Shown piece after piece: positions 1-6,755 of a DNA stretch of 7,583 nucleotides; within the stretch, counting starts at the first letter, position 1, and each line of letters starts with the position of its first letter. The stretch is from Bacteroidota bacterium. Its GTDB lineage: Bacteria; Bacteroidota; Kryptoniia; Kryptoniales; JAKASW01. The notes under the pieces were generated by a model. It was not told the DNA's origin and did no database searches. It saw nothing but the letters and a program-made list of their open reading frames with translations. Both the position numbers and the translations under genes were made by a program. The stretch covers positions 1 to 7,583 of the forward strand of contig JAJYGB010000168.1 of NCBI GenBank assembly GCA_021785235.1. The letters run 5' to 3'.

Positions 1-58
1 CGAAGAAAAAGCGCCGGCTCGCCGCTGCGAGACGTCCCAGCAGTAAATTAGCCCGGCC
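1..58 (+). other. Window edge: end of upstream gene and/or disrupted 5' end of rplE
   Basis: No complete gene fits here. All three forward frames close before rplE: TAG at 49-51, TAA at 44-46 and TGA at 60-62. In the rplE frame the codons at 47-61 read I-S-P-A-V and join MKRFGYKN, matching the usual L5 N-terminus (E-I-x-P-A-L/V-M-x-K/R-F). The codon where Glu is expected is TAA (44-46). Further up, the same frame reads EEKAPAR (2-22). The frame ending at 60-62 is rich in Lys and Arg and could instead be the tail of rplX (L24), the usual upstream neighbour; its TGA overlaps the ATG at 62 as TGATG. I cannot decide between these readings from the window alone. Confidence 0.5.
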
Positions 59-589
59 GTGATGAAGAGGTTCGGATACAAGAACGTAATGCAGGTGCCG
101 AGACTCGAGAAGATTTCCATCAATTGCGGCGTCGGCGAGGCGACACAGGACCAGAAGATTCTGGAAACCGTTGTCCGTGAGCTTACTGTGATATCAGGAC
201 AGAAGCCCGCGATTACCAAGTCGAAAAAGGCTATATCGAACTTCAAGCTTCGAGAGAACATCGCGATTGGATGCAAGATCACTCTCAGGAATAACAAGAT
301 GTTCGAGTTCATGGACCGGCTGATCAGCCTCGCGATTCCACGCGTGCGTGACTTCAGAGGAGTCCCGGACAAATCGTTCGACGGTCGCGGCAACTATACG
401 CTCGGTCTGAAGGAGCAGATTATCTTTCCGGAAATCGATGTTGACAAGATCGAGAGGATTTTCGGCATGGATATCACCTTCGTGACGACGGCGAAGACCG
501 ACGAAGAGGCTTATGAGTTGTTGAAAGGTTTCGGTATGCCTTTCAGGAAGCGCGAAGCGTCCGAAGGGGCCTTCGGTGAAGCAGCGTAA
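59..589 (+). CDS. rplE: 50S ribosomal protein L5, N-terminus apparently shortened
   Basis: L5 binds 5S rRNA in the central protuberance of the large subunit and contacts P-site tRNA. The protein matches the family from its first residues: [13 protein letters not shown] (10-22), [13 protein letters not shown] (46-59), [16 protein letters not shown] (62-77), PRVRDFRG (94-101), [23 protein letters not shown] (105-127) and the closing TTAKTDEEA (143-151) to PFRK (161-164). About 12 residues follow the usual PFRK end. The only starts open are GTG at 59 and ATG at 62, because TAA at 44-46 lies upstream in frame; neither has an SD site. Typical L5 proteins carry some 15 more N-terminal residues, the last of which can still be read at 47-61. 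So the start is either truly displaced or the 5' sequence carries a lesion or error. Identity is certain; the start is not. Confidence 0.9.
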   Translation: MMKRFGYKNVMQVPRLEKISINCGVGEATQDQKILETVVRELTVISGQKPAITKSKKAISNFKLRENIAIGCKITLRNNKMFEFMDRLISLAIPRVRDFRGVPDKSFDGRGNYTLGLKEQIIFPEIDVDKIERIFGMDITFVTTAKTDEEAYELLKGFGMPFRKREASEGAFGEAA

Positions 590-595
590 TTTCAA

Positions 596-601
596 AAGGA
601 G
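596..601 (+). promoter_or_regulatory. Shine-Dalgarno site fixing the GTG start of rpsN
   Basis: AAGGAG lies 7 bases before the GTG at 609. It supports that GTG over the ATG five codons later, as does the family N-terminus MART/MAKT. Confidence 0.8.
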
Positions 602-608
602 TATTTGA

Positions 609-794
609 GTGGCTCGAACTGCAATGATTGTGAAGGCTCAAAGAGAGCCTAAGTTCAAGGTCAGAAAGCATAATAGGTGCACGATATGCGGACGACCGCG
701 GGCATATTATCGCAAATTTGGCGTCTGCCGTATTTGCTTCAGAAAGTTGGCTTTAGACGGGTTGATACCCGGAATCAAAAAAGCAAGTTGGTAA
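609..794 (+). CDS. rpsN: 30S ribosomal protein S14, zinc-binding (type Z)
   Basis: S14 assembles late into the head of the small subunit, near the A and P sites. The 61-residue length is that of the short, zinc-binding form, whereas the zinc-free form is about 100 residues. The zinc ribbon is intact: Cys24-x2-Cys27 and Cys40-x2-Cys43, within the stretch [19 protein letters not shown]. The C-terminus [11 protein letters not shown] is also characteristic. Translation starts at GTG 609 behind AAGGAG. The gene follows rplE by 19 bases and precedes rpsH by 22, the standard spc-operon position. No second, zinc-independent copy is visible here, and the window cannot say whether one exists elsewhere. 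Confidence 0.98.
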   Translation: MARTAMIVKAQREPKFKVRKHNRCTICGRPRAYYRKFGVCRICFRKLALDGLIPGIKKASW

Positions 795-816
795 TTTAAT
801 TTAGGAGTGGAAGTCG

Positions 817-1212
817 ATGTCTATGACTGACCCCATTGCTGATTTCCTCACACGGTTGAGAAATGCGGCAATCGCACGCCAGAGAAGAGTGGATGTGCCT
901 GCAAGTAACTTAAAGAAAGCCATTACTAAGATCCTGTATGAGCAGCATTATATAGACAAGTACAGCGAACTGAACACGGATTCTCAGGGCACCATACGGA
1001 TCTATCTCAGGTACTATAATGGCAGGCCGGTCCTTACTGGTTTGAAACGTGTCTCCGTTCCTGGACGCCGGGTCTATGCGGGCGCGACCGAGATGCCTCG
1101 AGTATTGAACGGGCTTGGTGTCGCAATCGTATCGACTAACAAGGGTGTGATGACCGATAAGGATGCCCGTCGCTTGAAAGTCGGCGGAGAAATAATCTGT
1201 TACATTTGGTAA
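817..1212 (+). CDS. rpsH: 30S ribosomal protein S8
   Basis: S8 is a primary binder of the 16S rRNA central domain and, in Escherichia coli, represses translation of the spc mRNA. The family signature is clear: MTDPIADFLTRLRNA at the N-terminus, the block GLKRVSVPGRRVY (75-87), the S8 motif STNKGVMTDKDAR (106-118) and the ending GGEIICYIW. The length of 131 is normal. Two ATGs compete, at 817 (MSMTDP) and 823 (MTDP). AGGAG at 803-807 lies 9 bases before 817 but 15 before 823, so 817 is preferred. Many homologues begin at the residue corresponding to 823, so a two-residue difference is possible. Confidence 0.98.
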   Translation: MSMTDPIADFLTRLRNAAIARQRRVDVPASNLKKAITKILYEQHYIDKYSELNTDSQGTIRIYLRYYNGRPVLTGLKRVSVPGRRVYAGATEMPRVLNGLGVAIVSTNKGVMTDKDARRLKVGGEIICYIW

Positions 1213-1230
1213 TGACAAGGAGTCTTTAAA

Positions 1231-1770
1231 GTGTCACGTATTGGCAAAAAGCCCGTTCGAATCCCTAAGGGAGTGACGGTTCAGGTCGCCGATCGAAATC
1301 TGAAGGTCAAGGGACCGAAAGGTGAGCTCTCGGCGAAGCTTCACGACGCTGTCACCGTGGAAGTCAAAGGCGAGGAAGCCGTCGTCAGCGTCCGCGGGAA
1401 TTCATTCGACGCGATACACGGATTGTGGAGAGCGTTGTTGAACAATATGGTAACCGGAGTAGTCAGCGGTTTCGAAAAGAAGCTCGAGATCGTCGGCGTC
1501 GGGTATCGTGCGGAGATGAAAGGATCCAACATCCAGCTCATTCTTGGATTTTCTCACCCTATCCTTTTTCGTCCACCGCAGGGAGTCAAGATTGAAACTC
1601 CTTCTCCGACGAACATAGTTGTCTCCGGACCGGACAGGCAACTTGTCGGGCAGATCGCGGCCAAGTTGAGAGGATTCCGTCCGCCGGAGCCGTACAAGGG
1701 CAAGGGTGTGAAGTATGAGAATGAATTTATCCGTCGCAAAGCTGGTAAAGCCGCGGCAGCAGGAAAATAA
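1231..1770 (+). CDS. rplF: 50S ribosomal protein L6
   Basis: L6 sits near the base of the L7/L12 stalk, next to the sarcin-ricin loop of 23S rRNA, and is made of two similar domains. Domain 1 begins MSRIGKKPVRIPKGV and includes VKGPKGELS (27-34) and HGLWRALLNNMVTGV (63-77). Domain 2 follows from FEKKLEIVGVGYRAE (81-95) and carries the L6 signature PPEPYKGKGVKYE (151-163). Trp67 sits where Thr is more usual in HGLTRALL. The start is GTG 1231, preceded by AAGGAG at 1217-1222 with 8 bases between. The protein ends in a short Ala/Lys tail. Length 179 is normal. It lies 18 bases after rpsH. Confidence 0.98.
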   Translation: MSRIGKKPVRIPKGVTVQVADRNLKVKGPKGELSAKLHDAVTVEVKGEEAVVSVRGNSFDAIHGLWRALLNNMVTGVVSGFEKKLEIVGVGYRAEMKGSNIQLILGFSHPILFRPPQGVKIETPSPTNIVVSGPDRQLVGQIAAKLRGFRPPEPYKGKGVKYENEFIRRKAGKAAAAGK

Positions 1771-1789
1771 AACTTTGAGGTTTGTTTAA

Positions 1790-2161
1790 ATGGGACGTCT
1801 TGAAATTAAGAAAGTGCGTGCGGAAAGAGCGAAGCGCAGTCTGAAAAAGAAGATTCGGGGAACTTCAGAACGCCCGCGCCTGGTGGTTTTCAGGAGCCTG
1901 AAACATATTTACGGGACCATAGTTGACGATAGCCAGGGAAAAACGATCCTTCAGGTCTCGAGCTTGAACAAGGAAGTTGCCGATGAACTCAAGTCAGTCA
2001 AAGGCAAGGCGAATGTGAGCAAAGTGGTTGGTATGGCTCTCGCAAAGAAGGCGCTCGAAAAAAATATCCAGCAGGTGGTGTTCGATCGCGGCGGGCACGT
2101 GTATCATGGCCGTCTAAAAGCTTTCGCCGAAGGTGCGCGCGAAGGCGGTTTGAAATTTTAA
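1790..2161 (+). CDS. rplR: 50S ribosomal protein L18
   Basis: L18 binds 5S rRNA together with L5 and helps anchor it to the large subunit. The basic N-terminal arm (1-25, dense in Lys and Arg) leads into RGTSERPRLVVFRS (23-36) with YGTIVDD (41-47) after it. The C-terminal signature is complete: FDRGGHVYHGRLKAFAEGAR (98-117), then EGGLKF at the very end. The length of 123 is typical. ATG 1790 has TTTGAGG ending at 1780, 9 bases upstream, as its ribosome site. The gene lies between rplF (19 bases) and rpsE (15 bases), as in other bacteria. Confidence 0.98.
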   Translation: MGRLEIKKVRAERAKRSLKKKIRGTSERPRLVVFRSLKHIYGTIVDDSQGKTILQVSSLNKEVADELKSVKGKANVSKVVGMALAKKALEKNIQQVVFDRGGHVYHGRLKAFAEGAREGGLKF

Positions 2162-2176
2162 AGAGGCATTTGACAG

Positions 2177-2761
2177 ATGAAATTAAAAGACCTTAAGAAC
2201 GCACAGAGAGTTAAGCCGGATCAAACGGAGCTGAAAGAAAAGTTGGTTCACATCAACCGCGTCGCCAAGGTAGTGAAGGGTGGACGCCGCTTCAGCTTTA
2301 ATGCGATCGTTGTGGTCGGTGATAGCAAGGGAAGCGTCGGTGTGGGCCTCGGAAAGGCGAATGAAGTAAATGACGCGATCAGCAAAGGCGTTGACGACGC
2401 GAAGAAGAATGTAATACACGTCGCGGTGTTGAAAGGTACGGTTCCCCATCCGGTCGTCGGGAAGTTTGGCGCGGCAAAGGTCATGTTGAAGCCCGCGACT
2501 CCGGGTACAGGAGTTATCGCCGGCGGCGGCGTTCGCGCCGTGCTGGAATCGGCAGGCGTTCAGGATGTCCTGACGAAGTCGATGGGATCCTCCAATCCTC
2601 ATAACGTCGTTAAGGCTACTATGCGCGCGTTGCTGAATTTATCCGACGCCCATATGGTTGCCCAGAAGCGCGGTATCAGGACACGCGATTTGTTTGCCGT
2701 CGAAAGCGGCGAACCGTCCGAGGCAGGCACAACGGCAGAAACGGGAAAGGTGACCGAATGA
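2177..2761 (+). CDS. rpsE: 30S ribosomal protein S5
   Basis: S5 lies at the back of the small subunit by the mRNA entry site, where it contributes to decoding accuracy. The N-terminal double-stranded-RNA-binding-like domain covers about residues 19-85. It includes the loop VVKGGRR (42-48), where spectinomycin-resistance changes map in other bacteria; the loop looks like a normal sensitive type. The C-terminal domain is [18 protein letters not shown] (100-117), [15 protein letters not shown] (120-134) and [12 protein letters not shown] (147-158). After the conserved core, about 20 residues rich in Glu, Thr and Gly form a tail, making 194 residues against about 165 in E. coli. ATG 2177 follows GAGG at 2163-2166. 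The stop overlaps the rpmD start by 4 bases (ATGA). Confidence 0.98.
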   Translation: MKLKDLKNAQRVKPDQTELKEKLVHINRVAKVVKGGRRFSFNAIVVVGDSKGSVGVGLGKANEVNDAISKGVDDAKKNVIHVAVLKGTVPHPVVGKFGAAKVMLKPATPGTGVIAGGGVRAVLESAGVQDVLTKSMGSSNPHNVVKATMRALLNLSDAHMVAQKRGIRTRDLFAVESGEPSEAGTTAETGKVTE

Positions 2762-2946
2762 GTGACGGAAAAAAGCTTAAGATAACTCAGATCCGCAGCG
2801 TGATTGAACGGCCAGAGAGGCAGAAGCGCACTATTAAGGCGCTCGGACTCGGCCGCATTCGAAAGACAGTTGTTAAAACCGATACCCCTCAGATAAGAGG
2901 TATGATCGCGAAAGTTCAGCACCTAGTCAGTGTTGAAGAGGTTTAG
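2758..2946 (+). CDS. rpmD: 50S ribosomal protein L30
   Basis: L30 is a small protein of the large subunit. The 62-residue chain shows the family core: [11 protein letters not shown] (6-16) followed by [20 protein letters not shown] (23-42), then [18 protein letters not shown]. Its ATG at 2758 overlaps the rpsE stop as ATGA, so the two are probably translationally coupled. The stretch AAAGGTGA at 2746-2753, inside rpsE, can pair with the 16S tail 4 bases upstream of the ATG, a short spacing. L30 is missing from some bacterial lineages but is intact here. Confidence 0.97.
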   Translation: MSDGKKLKITQIRSVIERPERQKRTIKALGLGRIRKTVVKTDTPQIRGMIAKVQHLVSVEEV

Positions 2947-2949
2947 GAG
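2945..2949 (+). promoter_or_regulatory. Shine-Dalgarno site of rplO overlapping the rpmD stop
   Basis: AGGAG shares its first two bases with the rpmD stop TAG (2944-2946) and lies 7 bases before the rplO ATG. Ribosomes ending rpmD would therefore stop on the rplO ribosome site, which favours coupled translation. Confidence 0.7.
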
Positions 2950-2956
2950 AACTTAG

Positions 2957-3448
2957 ATGAATATTCTGGGAAATTTGAAACCCGCTCCTGGAGCGAGGAA
3001 GAAAGTAAAGCGTATCGGTCGCGGCGTCGGATCGGGACATGGTAAGACGGCGGGTAAGGGTCACAAAGGACAGCGCTCGCGCTCCGGTGATCAGATCAGA
3101 CCATGGTTTGAAGGCGGTCAGATGCCGCTAAACAGACGCATCCCGAAATTCGGTTTCAAGAGCCCGTTCAGAGTTGAGTTCCAGGTCGTTAACGTCTCAA
3201 CGCTGGGTAAGCTTGCCGAGGCCGGAAAACTCGCCGATGGCATCGTTAATCCGGCGGTACTTTATAAAATAGGCGCGGTTGCTAAAAAGTCGGCACCGGT
3301 GAAAATTCTCGGCGACGGAAACCTGACGGCGAAACTCCAGGTAACGGCAAATGCGTTCAGCAAATCAGCTTCCGAAAAAATCGCAGCCGCAGGCGGTAAA
3401 GTCGAAACGATCCCCGCCATCAGTGGGGCCAAAACACTCGAGTCTTAA
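2957..3448 (+). CDS. rplO: 50S ribosomal protein L15
   Basis: L15 is a late-assembling large-subunit protein with a long, basic N-terminal extension that threads into 23S rRNA. That extension is clear: ARKKVKRIGRGVGSGHGKT (13-31), then KGHKGQRSRSG (34-44), rich in Gly, Lys and Arg. The block FEGGQMPLNRRIPKFGF (51-67) is the family signature. The globular C-terminal domain ends near VTANAFSKSASEKIAAAGG, the usual end of the fold, and is followed by a tail of about 15 residues. At 163 residues it is somewhat longer than the usual 145-150. It precedes secY by only 3 bases, the standard arrangement. Confidence 0.98.
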   Translation: MNILGNLKPAPGARKKVKRIGRGVGSGHGKTAGKGHKGQRSRSGDQIRPWFEGGQMPLNRRIPKFGFKSPFRVEFQVVNVSTLGKLAEAGKLADGIVNPAVLYKIGAVAKKSAPVKILGDGNLTAKLQVTANAFSKSASEKIAAAGGKVETIPAISGAKTLES

Positions 3449-3451
3449 GAT

Positions 3452-4795
3452 ATGTCCAGACTAACTGAGAGCTTAAGAAACGTCTTCAAGGTAGAGGACC
3501 TGCGGAAGCGGATCCTTTATACCGCGGGAGTACTCGCCGTCGTGAGGCTTGGAGCGCACATCACTCTACCGGGAGTGGACGCGTCTCTTCTCGCGGACGT
3601 CATGAGGACGCAATCGCAAAACACGCTTTTCGGACTTTACGATTTGTTTGCCGGAGGCGCCTTCTCCAACGCGGCAATCTTCGCGTTGGGAATAATGCCA
3701 TACATCAGCGCGGAAATCGTGATCCAGCTGCTGGGCGCGGTCGTCCCGTACTTCCAGAAACTGCAGCGCGAAGGCGAAGAAGGCCAGAAAAAGATCAGGC
3801 AACTTTCGCGTTATGGTACGGTTCTGATTTCAGCTCTCCAGGCGTGGGGCGTAAGCGTCAGGCTCGAGAGCATGACCACGCCGGGCGGACTTCCCGTTAT
3901 CCCTGATGTGGTGCGCGGTCTTGGCTTCACTCTCTCTACGATCATCTTCCTCACCTCAGGCACTATCTTCATGATGTGGCTCGGTGAACAGATAACCGAC
4001 AAAGGGATCGGCAACGGTATATCTCTTATAATTACCATTAATATCATTGCCCGCTTCCCCAATGCAGTGCTCGATGAGTATCAGCTGGTAAGCTCCGGAA
4101 CGAGGAGCTTCATCTCTGAAATAGTCGTTGTGGCTCTCATGATCGGGATTGTGGCCGCAATTGTGTTCGTGACTGAGGGGACTCGGAAAGTCCCAGTTCA
4201 GTATGCCAAGCGAGTTGTAGGAAGAAAGGTCTACGGCGGTGTCACACAGTACATTCCGATTCGCGTCAATACTGCCGGCGTAATGCCGATCATCTTTGCG
4301 CAATCGATTATGTTCGTTCCGCAGACGATTTTGACATTTTTCCCGAATAACGAGTTCATGCAGAGCATCGCAGGATACTTCTCGTTCACGTCGTTTACGT
4401 ACTCGTTCATATACGCCCTTATGATTATCTTTTTCACTTACTTCTATACCGCGATCGCCTTCAACCCGACGGATGTTGCGGACAATATGAAGAAGCAGGG
4501 TGGGTTCGTTCCTGGCATCAGACCTGGACAACATACGGCAGATTTTATCGATAATATCTTGACAAAGGTGACTTTACCTGGCTCCATATTCCTCGCGATC
4601 GTCGCGATACTCCCGGCATTCATGACGAGGTTCGGAGTCAGCGAAAGCTTCGCTCAGTTTTTTGGAGGCACGAGTCTTCTCATCATTGTTGGAGTTGGGC
4701 TCGAAACAGTGCACCAGATCGAATCACAGCTTGTGATGCACCATTATGACGGCTTCATGAAGACTGGAAAGCTGAAGAGCCGCCGGTATTCCTGA
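3452..4795 (+). CDS. secY: Protein translocase channel subunit SecY
   Basis: SecY forms the protein-conducting channel of the inner membrane, with SecE and SecG, and receives substrates from SecA or from ribosomes. The 447 residues show ten hydrophobic segments, at roughly 21-40, 74-94, 119-137, 156-177, 186-202, 221-241, 271-296, 316-337, 372-392 and 402-420. Signature blocks are LGIMPYISAEIVIQLL (79-94) in segment 2 and VPVQYAKRVVGRKVYGG (247-263) in the fourth cytosolic loop. The fifth cytosolic loop has NPTDVADNMKKQGGF (338-352) and PGIRPG (354-359). Arg357 in that loop matches the arginine known in E. coli to be needed for SecA-driven export. ATG 3452 has no convincing SD site and lies 3 bases after rplO, so re-initiation after rplO is likely. 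adk, which follows secY in many bacteria, is absent. Confidence 0.98.
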   Translation: MSRLTESLRNVFKVEDLRKRILYTAGVLAVVRLGAHITLPGVDASLLADVMRTQSQNTLFGLYDLFAGGAFSNAAIFALGIMPYISAEIVIQLLGAVVPYFQKLQREGEEGQKKIRQLSRYGTVLISALQAWGVSVRLESMTTPGGLPVIPDVVRGLGFTLSTIIFLTSGTIFMMWLGEQITDKGIGNGISLIITINIIARFPNAVLDEYQLVSSGTRSFISEIVVVALMIGIVAAIVFVTEGTRKVPVQYAKRVVGRKVYGGVTQYIPIRVNTAGVMPIIFAQSIMFVPQTILTFFPNNEFMQSIAGYFSFTSFTYSFIYALMIIFFTYFYTAIAFNPTDVADNMKKQGGFVPGIRPGQHTADFIDNILTKVTLPGSIFLAIVAILPAFMTRFGVSESFAQFFGGTSLLIIVGVGLETVHQIESQLVMHHYDGFMKTGKLKSRRYS

Positions 4796-4801
4796 GTCCG
4801 C

Positions 4802-5578
4802 ATGATTACAGTTAAAACCACACGCGAACTGGACTTGATGCGCGAAGTGGGAAGAGTGGTGGCTGGAATTCTTGAGGCTGTAGGCAAACATGTGAAGCCG
4901 GGAGTTACCACTGAAGAGTTAGATCGTATCGCGGAAGATTACGTTCTTTCACAAAATGCAAAACCCGCGTTTAAAGGCTACGGCTACGATAAGCGAAACC
5001 TTTTTCCGGCGACGATATGTCTTTCCATCGACGAGCAGGTCGTCCACGGGATACCGGGGCCAAGGAAGATTGAAGAAGGCCAACTGGTTTCAGTGGATGT
5101 CGGAGCGATCAAGAACGGCTACTATGGCGATGCCGCCAGGACGTATGCAGTCGGTAAGATCAGCGAAGAGAAGATGAAATTGATGGAAGTGACGGAGAAG
5201 GCGCTGGCGCTTGGAATTGAGAATGCGGTCGCCGGTAACCACATAGAGGATATTTCTCAAGCCGTTCAGGAGTATGTAGAGGCCAACGGTTTTTCCGTGG
5301 TACGCGATCTTGTCGGCCATGGCATCGGAACGAAGCTTCACGAGGACCCGCCCGTCCCGAACTACGGGAAAAAGGGAAAAGGGCCGCTATTGAGGCCCGG
5401 AATGACGCTCGCAATTGAGCCCATGGTAAACGCGGGAACTTATAGAGTATATACGGCGCGTGACGGTTGGACGGTTTACACGTCTGACGGAAAGCCTTCT
5501 GCTCATTTTGAAAATACTGTCGCGATCACAGATGGAAAACCTGAAATACTTACTGCTTCCAATCTAAAGGGTCATTGA
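4802..5578 (+). CDS. map: Methionine aminopeptidase, type I
   Basis: This enzyme removes the initiator methionine from new proteins as they leave the ribosome, when the second residue is small. It has the pita-bread fold and binds two metal ions. All expected residues are present: ligands Asp99, Asp110, His173, Glu206 and Glu237, and substrate-contacting His82 and His180. They sit in the motifs VVHGIP (80-85), [18 protein letters not shown] (98-115), [12 protein letters not shown] (172-183), AIEPM (204-208) and HFENT (235-239). The spacing follows the E. coli enzyme, shifted by two or three residues. There is no N-terminal zinc-finger extension or insert, so it is the short bacterial form (258 residues). 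It starts 6 bases after secY without a clear SD site, again suggesting coupling. Confidence 0.98.
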   Translation: MITVKTTRELDLMREVGRVVAGILEAVGKHVKPGVTTEELDRIAEDYVLSQNAKPAFKGYGYDKRNLFPATICLSIDEQVVHGIPGPRKIEEGQLVSVDVGAIKNGYYGDAARTYAVGKISEEKMKLMEVTEKALALGIENAVAGNHIEDISQAVQEYVEANGFSVVRDLVGHGIGTKLHEDPPVPNYGKKGKGPLLRPGMTLAIEPMVNAGTYRVYTARDGWTVYTSDGKPSAHFENTVAITDGKPEILTASNLKGH

Positions 5579-5580
5579 GG

Positions 5581-5799
5581 ATGGCGAAACAAGGACAGAT
5601 TAAAGTCGACGGTACAATCAGCGATACGCTGCCGAACGCAACATTTCGTGTGAAACTGGATAACGGCCACGAGATACTCGCGCATATCTCTGGAAAAATG
5701 AGAATGAACTTCATAAAGATTCTTGTCGGTGACAAGGTGACGGTCGAGCTTTCGCCGTACGACTTGAGCAAAGGCAGAATCGTATATCGTTACAAGTAA
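5581..5799 (+). CDS. infA: Translation initiation factor IF-1
   Basis: IF-1 occupies the ribosomal A site during initiation and assists IF-2 and IF-3. From ATG 5581 the product is 72 residues, the standard length, and forms one S1-like OB domain. Conserved parts are [20 protein letters not shown] (11-30), [17 protein letters not shown] (34-51) and a [13 protein letters not shown] ending (60-72). A TTG at 5575 in the same frame would add two residues but lies across the map stop. The family N-terminus MAK and AAAGG at 5566-5570, 10 bases upstream, favour ATG 5581. Only 2 bases separate map and infA. Confidence 0.97.
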   Translation: MAKQGQIKVDGTISDTLPNATFRVKLDNGHEILAHISGKMRMNFIKILVGDKVTVELSPYDLSKGRIVYRYK

Positions 5800-5811
5800 G
5801 GAAACTGGAAA

Positions 5812-5928
5812 ATGAAAGTCAGAGCATCGGTGAGAAAGCTTTGCGACAACTGCAAAATCATCAAGCGCAAAGGCGTTGTCAGAGTGATTTGCAAGAAGAA
5901 TCCGAAACATAAGCAGCGCCAGGGATAA
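5812..5928 (+). CDS. rpmJ: 50S ribosomal protein L36, zinc-binding form
   Basis: This 38-codon gene encodes the smallest ribosomal protein. The product starts [15 protein letters not shown], continues [15 protein letters not shown] and ends NPKHKQRQG. The zinc site is intact: Cys11, Cys14, Cys27 and His33, so this is the zinc-binding (C+) type. The ending KQRQG is the normal family end. AAGGA at 5798-5802 overlaps the infA stop and lies 9 bases before the ATG. Position between infA and rpsM is the usual one, 12 bases after infA and 15 before rpsM. Confidence 0.98.
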   Translation: MKVRASVRKLCDNCKIIKRKGVVRVICKKNPKHKQRQG

Positions 5929-5930
5929 TA

Positions 5931-5936
5931 AAGGAG
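5931..5936 (+). promoter_or_regulatory. Shine-Dalgarno site fixing the TTG start of rpsM
   Basis: AAGGAG lies 7 bases before TTG 5944. There is no ATG at this position in frame, so this site together with the family N-terminus MARI-GV settles the start. Confidence 0.8.
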
Positions 5937-5943
5937 AAGGAAG

Positions 5944-6327
5944 TTGGCTAGAATTTCAGGAGTAGATTTACCGAAAAACAAGCGAGCCGAAATCGGCCTG
6001 ACTTATATTTTTGGAATCGGCCGTGCTTCGGCGCTCGATATACTTGAGAAGGCCGGCGTCGATCCTGCCAAGCATGTCGGTGAGCTGAGCGATGAAGAGG
6101 TCTCGAAGATCCGCCAGGTAATCACGACGGAATACAAGGTCGAAGGCGCGCTGAGAAGCGAGACCCAGATGAATATCAAGAGACTGATGGACATAGGAAG
6201 CTACCGCGGCCTTCGTCATCGTAAGAGCCTTCCTGTGAGAGGCCAGCGTACTCGGACCAACTCCCGCACGCGTAAGGGAAAGAGACGCACTGTTGCAGGT
6301 AAGAAGAAAGTCGCGGCTAAGAAGTAA
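5944..6327 (+). CDS. rpsM: 30S ribosomal protein S13
   Basis: S13 lies in the head of the small subunit, forms bridges to L5 and touches P-site tRNA with its C-terminal tail. The N-terminus [10 protein letters not shown] is the family start. A helix-turn-helix-like region follows (about 14-45, with [10 protein letters not shown] at 21-30). The signature is [20 protein letters not shown] (85-104), then TNSRTRKG. The tail from 113 is strongly basic and ends in repeated Lys/Ala. Translation starts at TTG 5944. It opens the alpha-operon gene set, but only 15 bases separate it from rpmJ. There is thus no room for an E. coli-type S4-binding leader upstream. Confidence 0.97.
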   Translation: MARISGVDLPKNKRAEIGLTYIFGIGRASALDILEKAGVDPAKHVGELSDEEVSKIRQVITTEYKVEGALRSETQMNIKRLMDIGSYRGLRHRKSLPVRGQRTRTNSRTRKGKRRTVAGKKKVAAKK

Positions 6328-6332
6328 ACGAT

Positions 6333-6338
6333 AGGAGG
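6333..6338 (+). promoter_or_regulatory. Shine-Dalgarno site fixing the TTG start of rpsK
   Basis: AGGAGG is the strongest ribosome site in the window and lies 8 bases before TTG 6347. A strong site may compensate for the weak TTG start codon. Confidence 0.8.
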
Positions 6339-6346
6339 TTTTTGAT

Positions 6347-6733
6347 TTGTCTAAGGTAGCAGGAAAAAAGCGGAAAAAAACACAGGTCGATGCACACGGC
6401 ATCGCACACATAAAGGCGACGTTCAACAACACCGTTGTTGCGCTTACAGATATTTACGGCAACGTGGTATCGTGGTCATCGGCAGGCAAAATGGGTTTCA
6501 AGGGCTCCAGGAAGAGCACCCCGTTTGCGGCCCAGACAGCAGGCGAAGCAGCTGCCAAGGAAGCGGCCAGCCTAGGAATGAAGAAGGTGGAAGTACTAGT
6601 GAAAGGCCCCGGCTCGGGTCGGGAAGCCGCGATCAGGTCACTTCAAACCGGTGGCCTTGAGATTACCAGTATCCGCGACGTCACGCCGATTCCGCATAAC
6701 GGCTGCCGCCCTCCTAAGAGACGAAGAGTATAA
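6347..6733 (+). CDS. rpsK: 30S ribosomal protein S11
   Basis: S11 lies on the platform of the small subunit and shapes the mRNA path near the E site. The chain of 128 residues carries [19 protein letters not shown] (17-35), [20 protein letters not shown] (52-71), [12 protein letters not shown] (72-83) and [15 protein letters not shown] (95-109). It ends with [13 protein letters not shown] (116-128). The Asn118-Gly119 pair corresponds to the site that becomes isoaspartate in E. coli S11. Whether it does so here is unknown. The start TTG 6347 is supported by AGGAGG and by the first residues MSK-KK. It is 19 bases after rpsM. Confidence 0.97.
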   Translation: MSKVAGKKRKKTQVDAHGIAHIKATFNNTVVALTDIYGNVVSWSSAGKMGFKGSRKSTPFAAQTAGEAAAKEAASLGMKKVEVLVKGPGSGREAAIRSLQTGGLEITSIRDVTPIPHNGCRPPKRRRV

Positions 6734-6755
6734 CAAAATTTTTTCGGAGTTGTAA

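Noticed and set aside
1..70. S8 autoregulatory site, as found at the rplX-rplE junction in E. coli
   Set aside because: Only a 4-bp stem (24-27 with 38-41) is visible and it lacks the features of the known S8 helix; the region may also contain errors.
3956..4534. A 192-codon open frame on the minus strand inside secY
   Set aside because: It lies wholly antisense to a certain secY, is rich in Arg, His and Asn in a pattern typical of antisense reading, has no recognisable domain and no neighbours on that strand.
5575..5580. TTG start giving IF-1 two extra residues
   Set aside because: It overlaps the map stop, lacks proper SD spacing, and the family begins MAK at ATG 5581.
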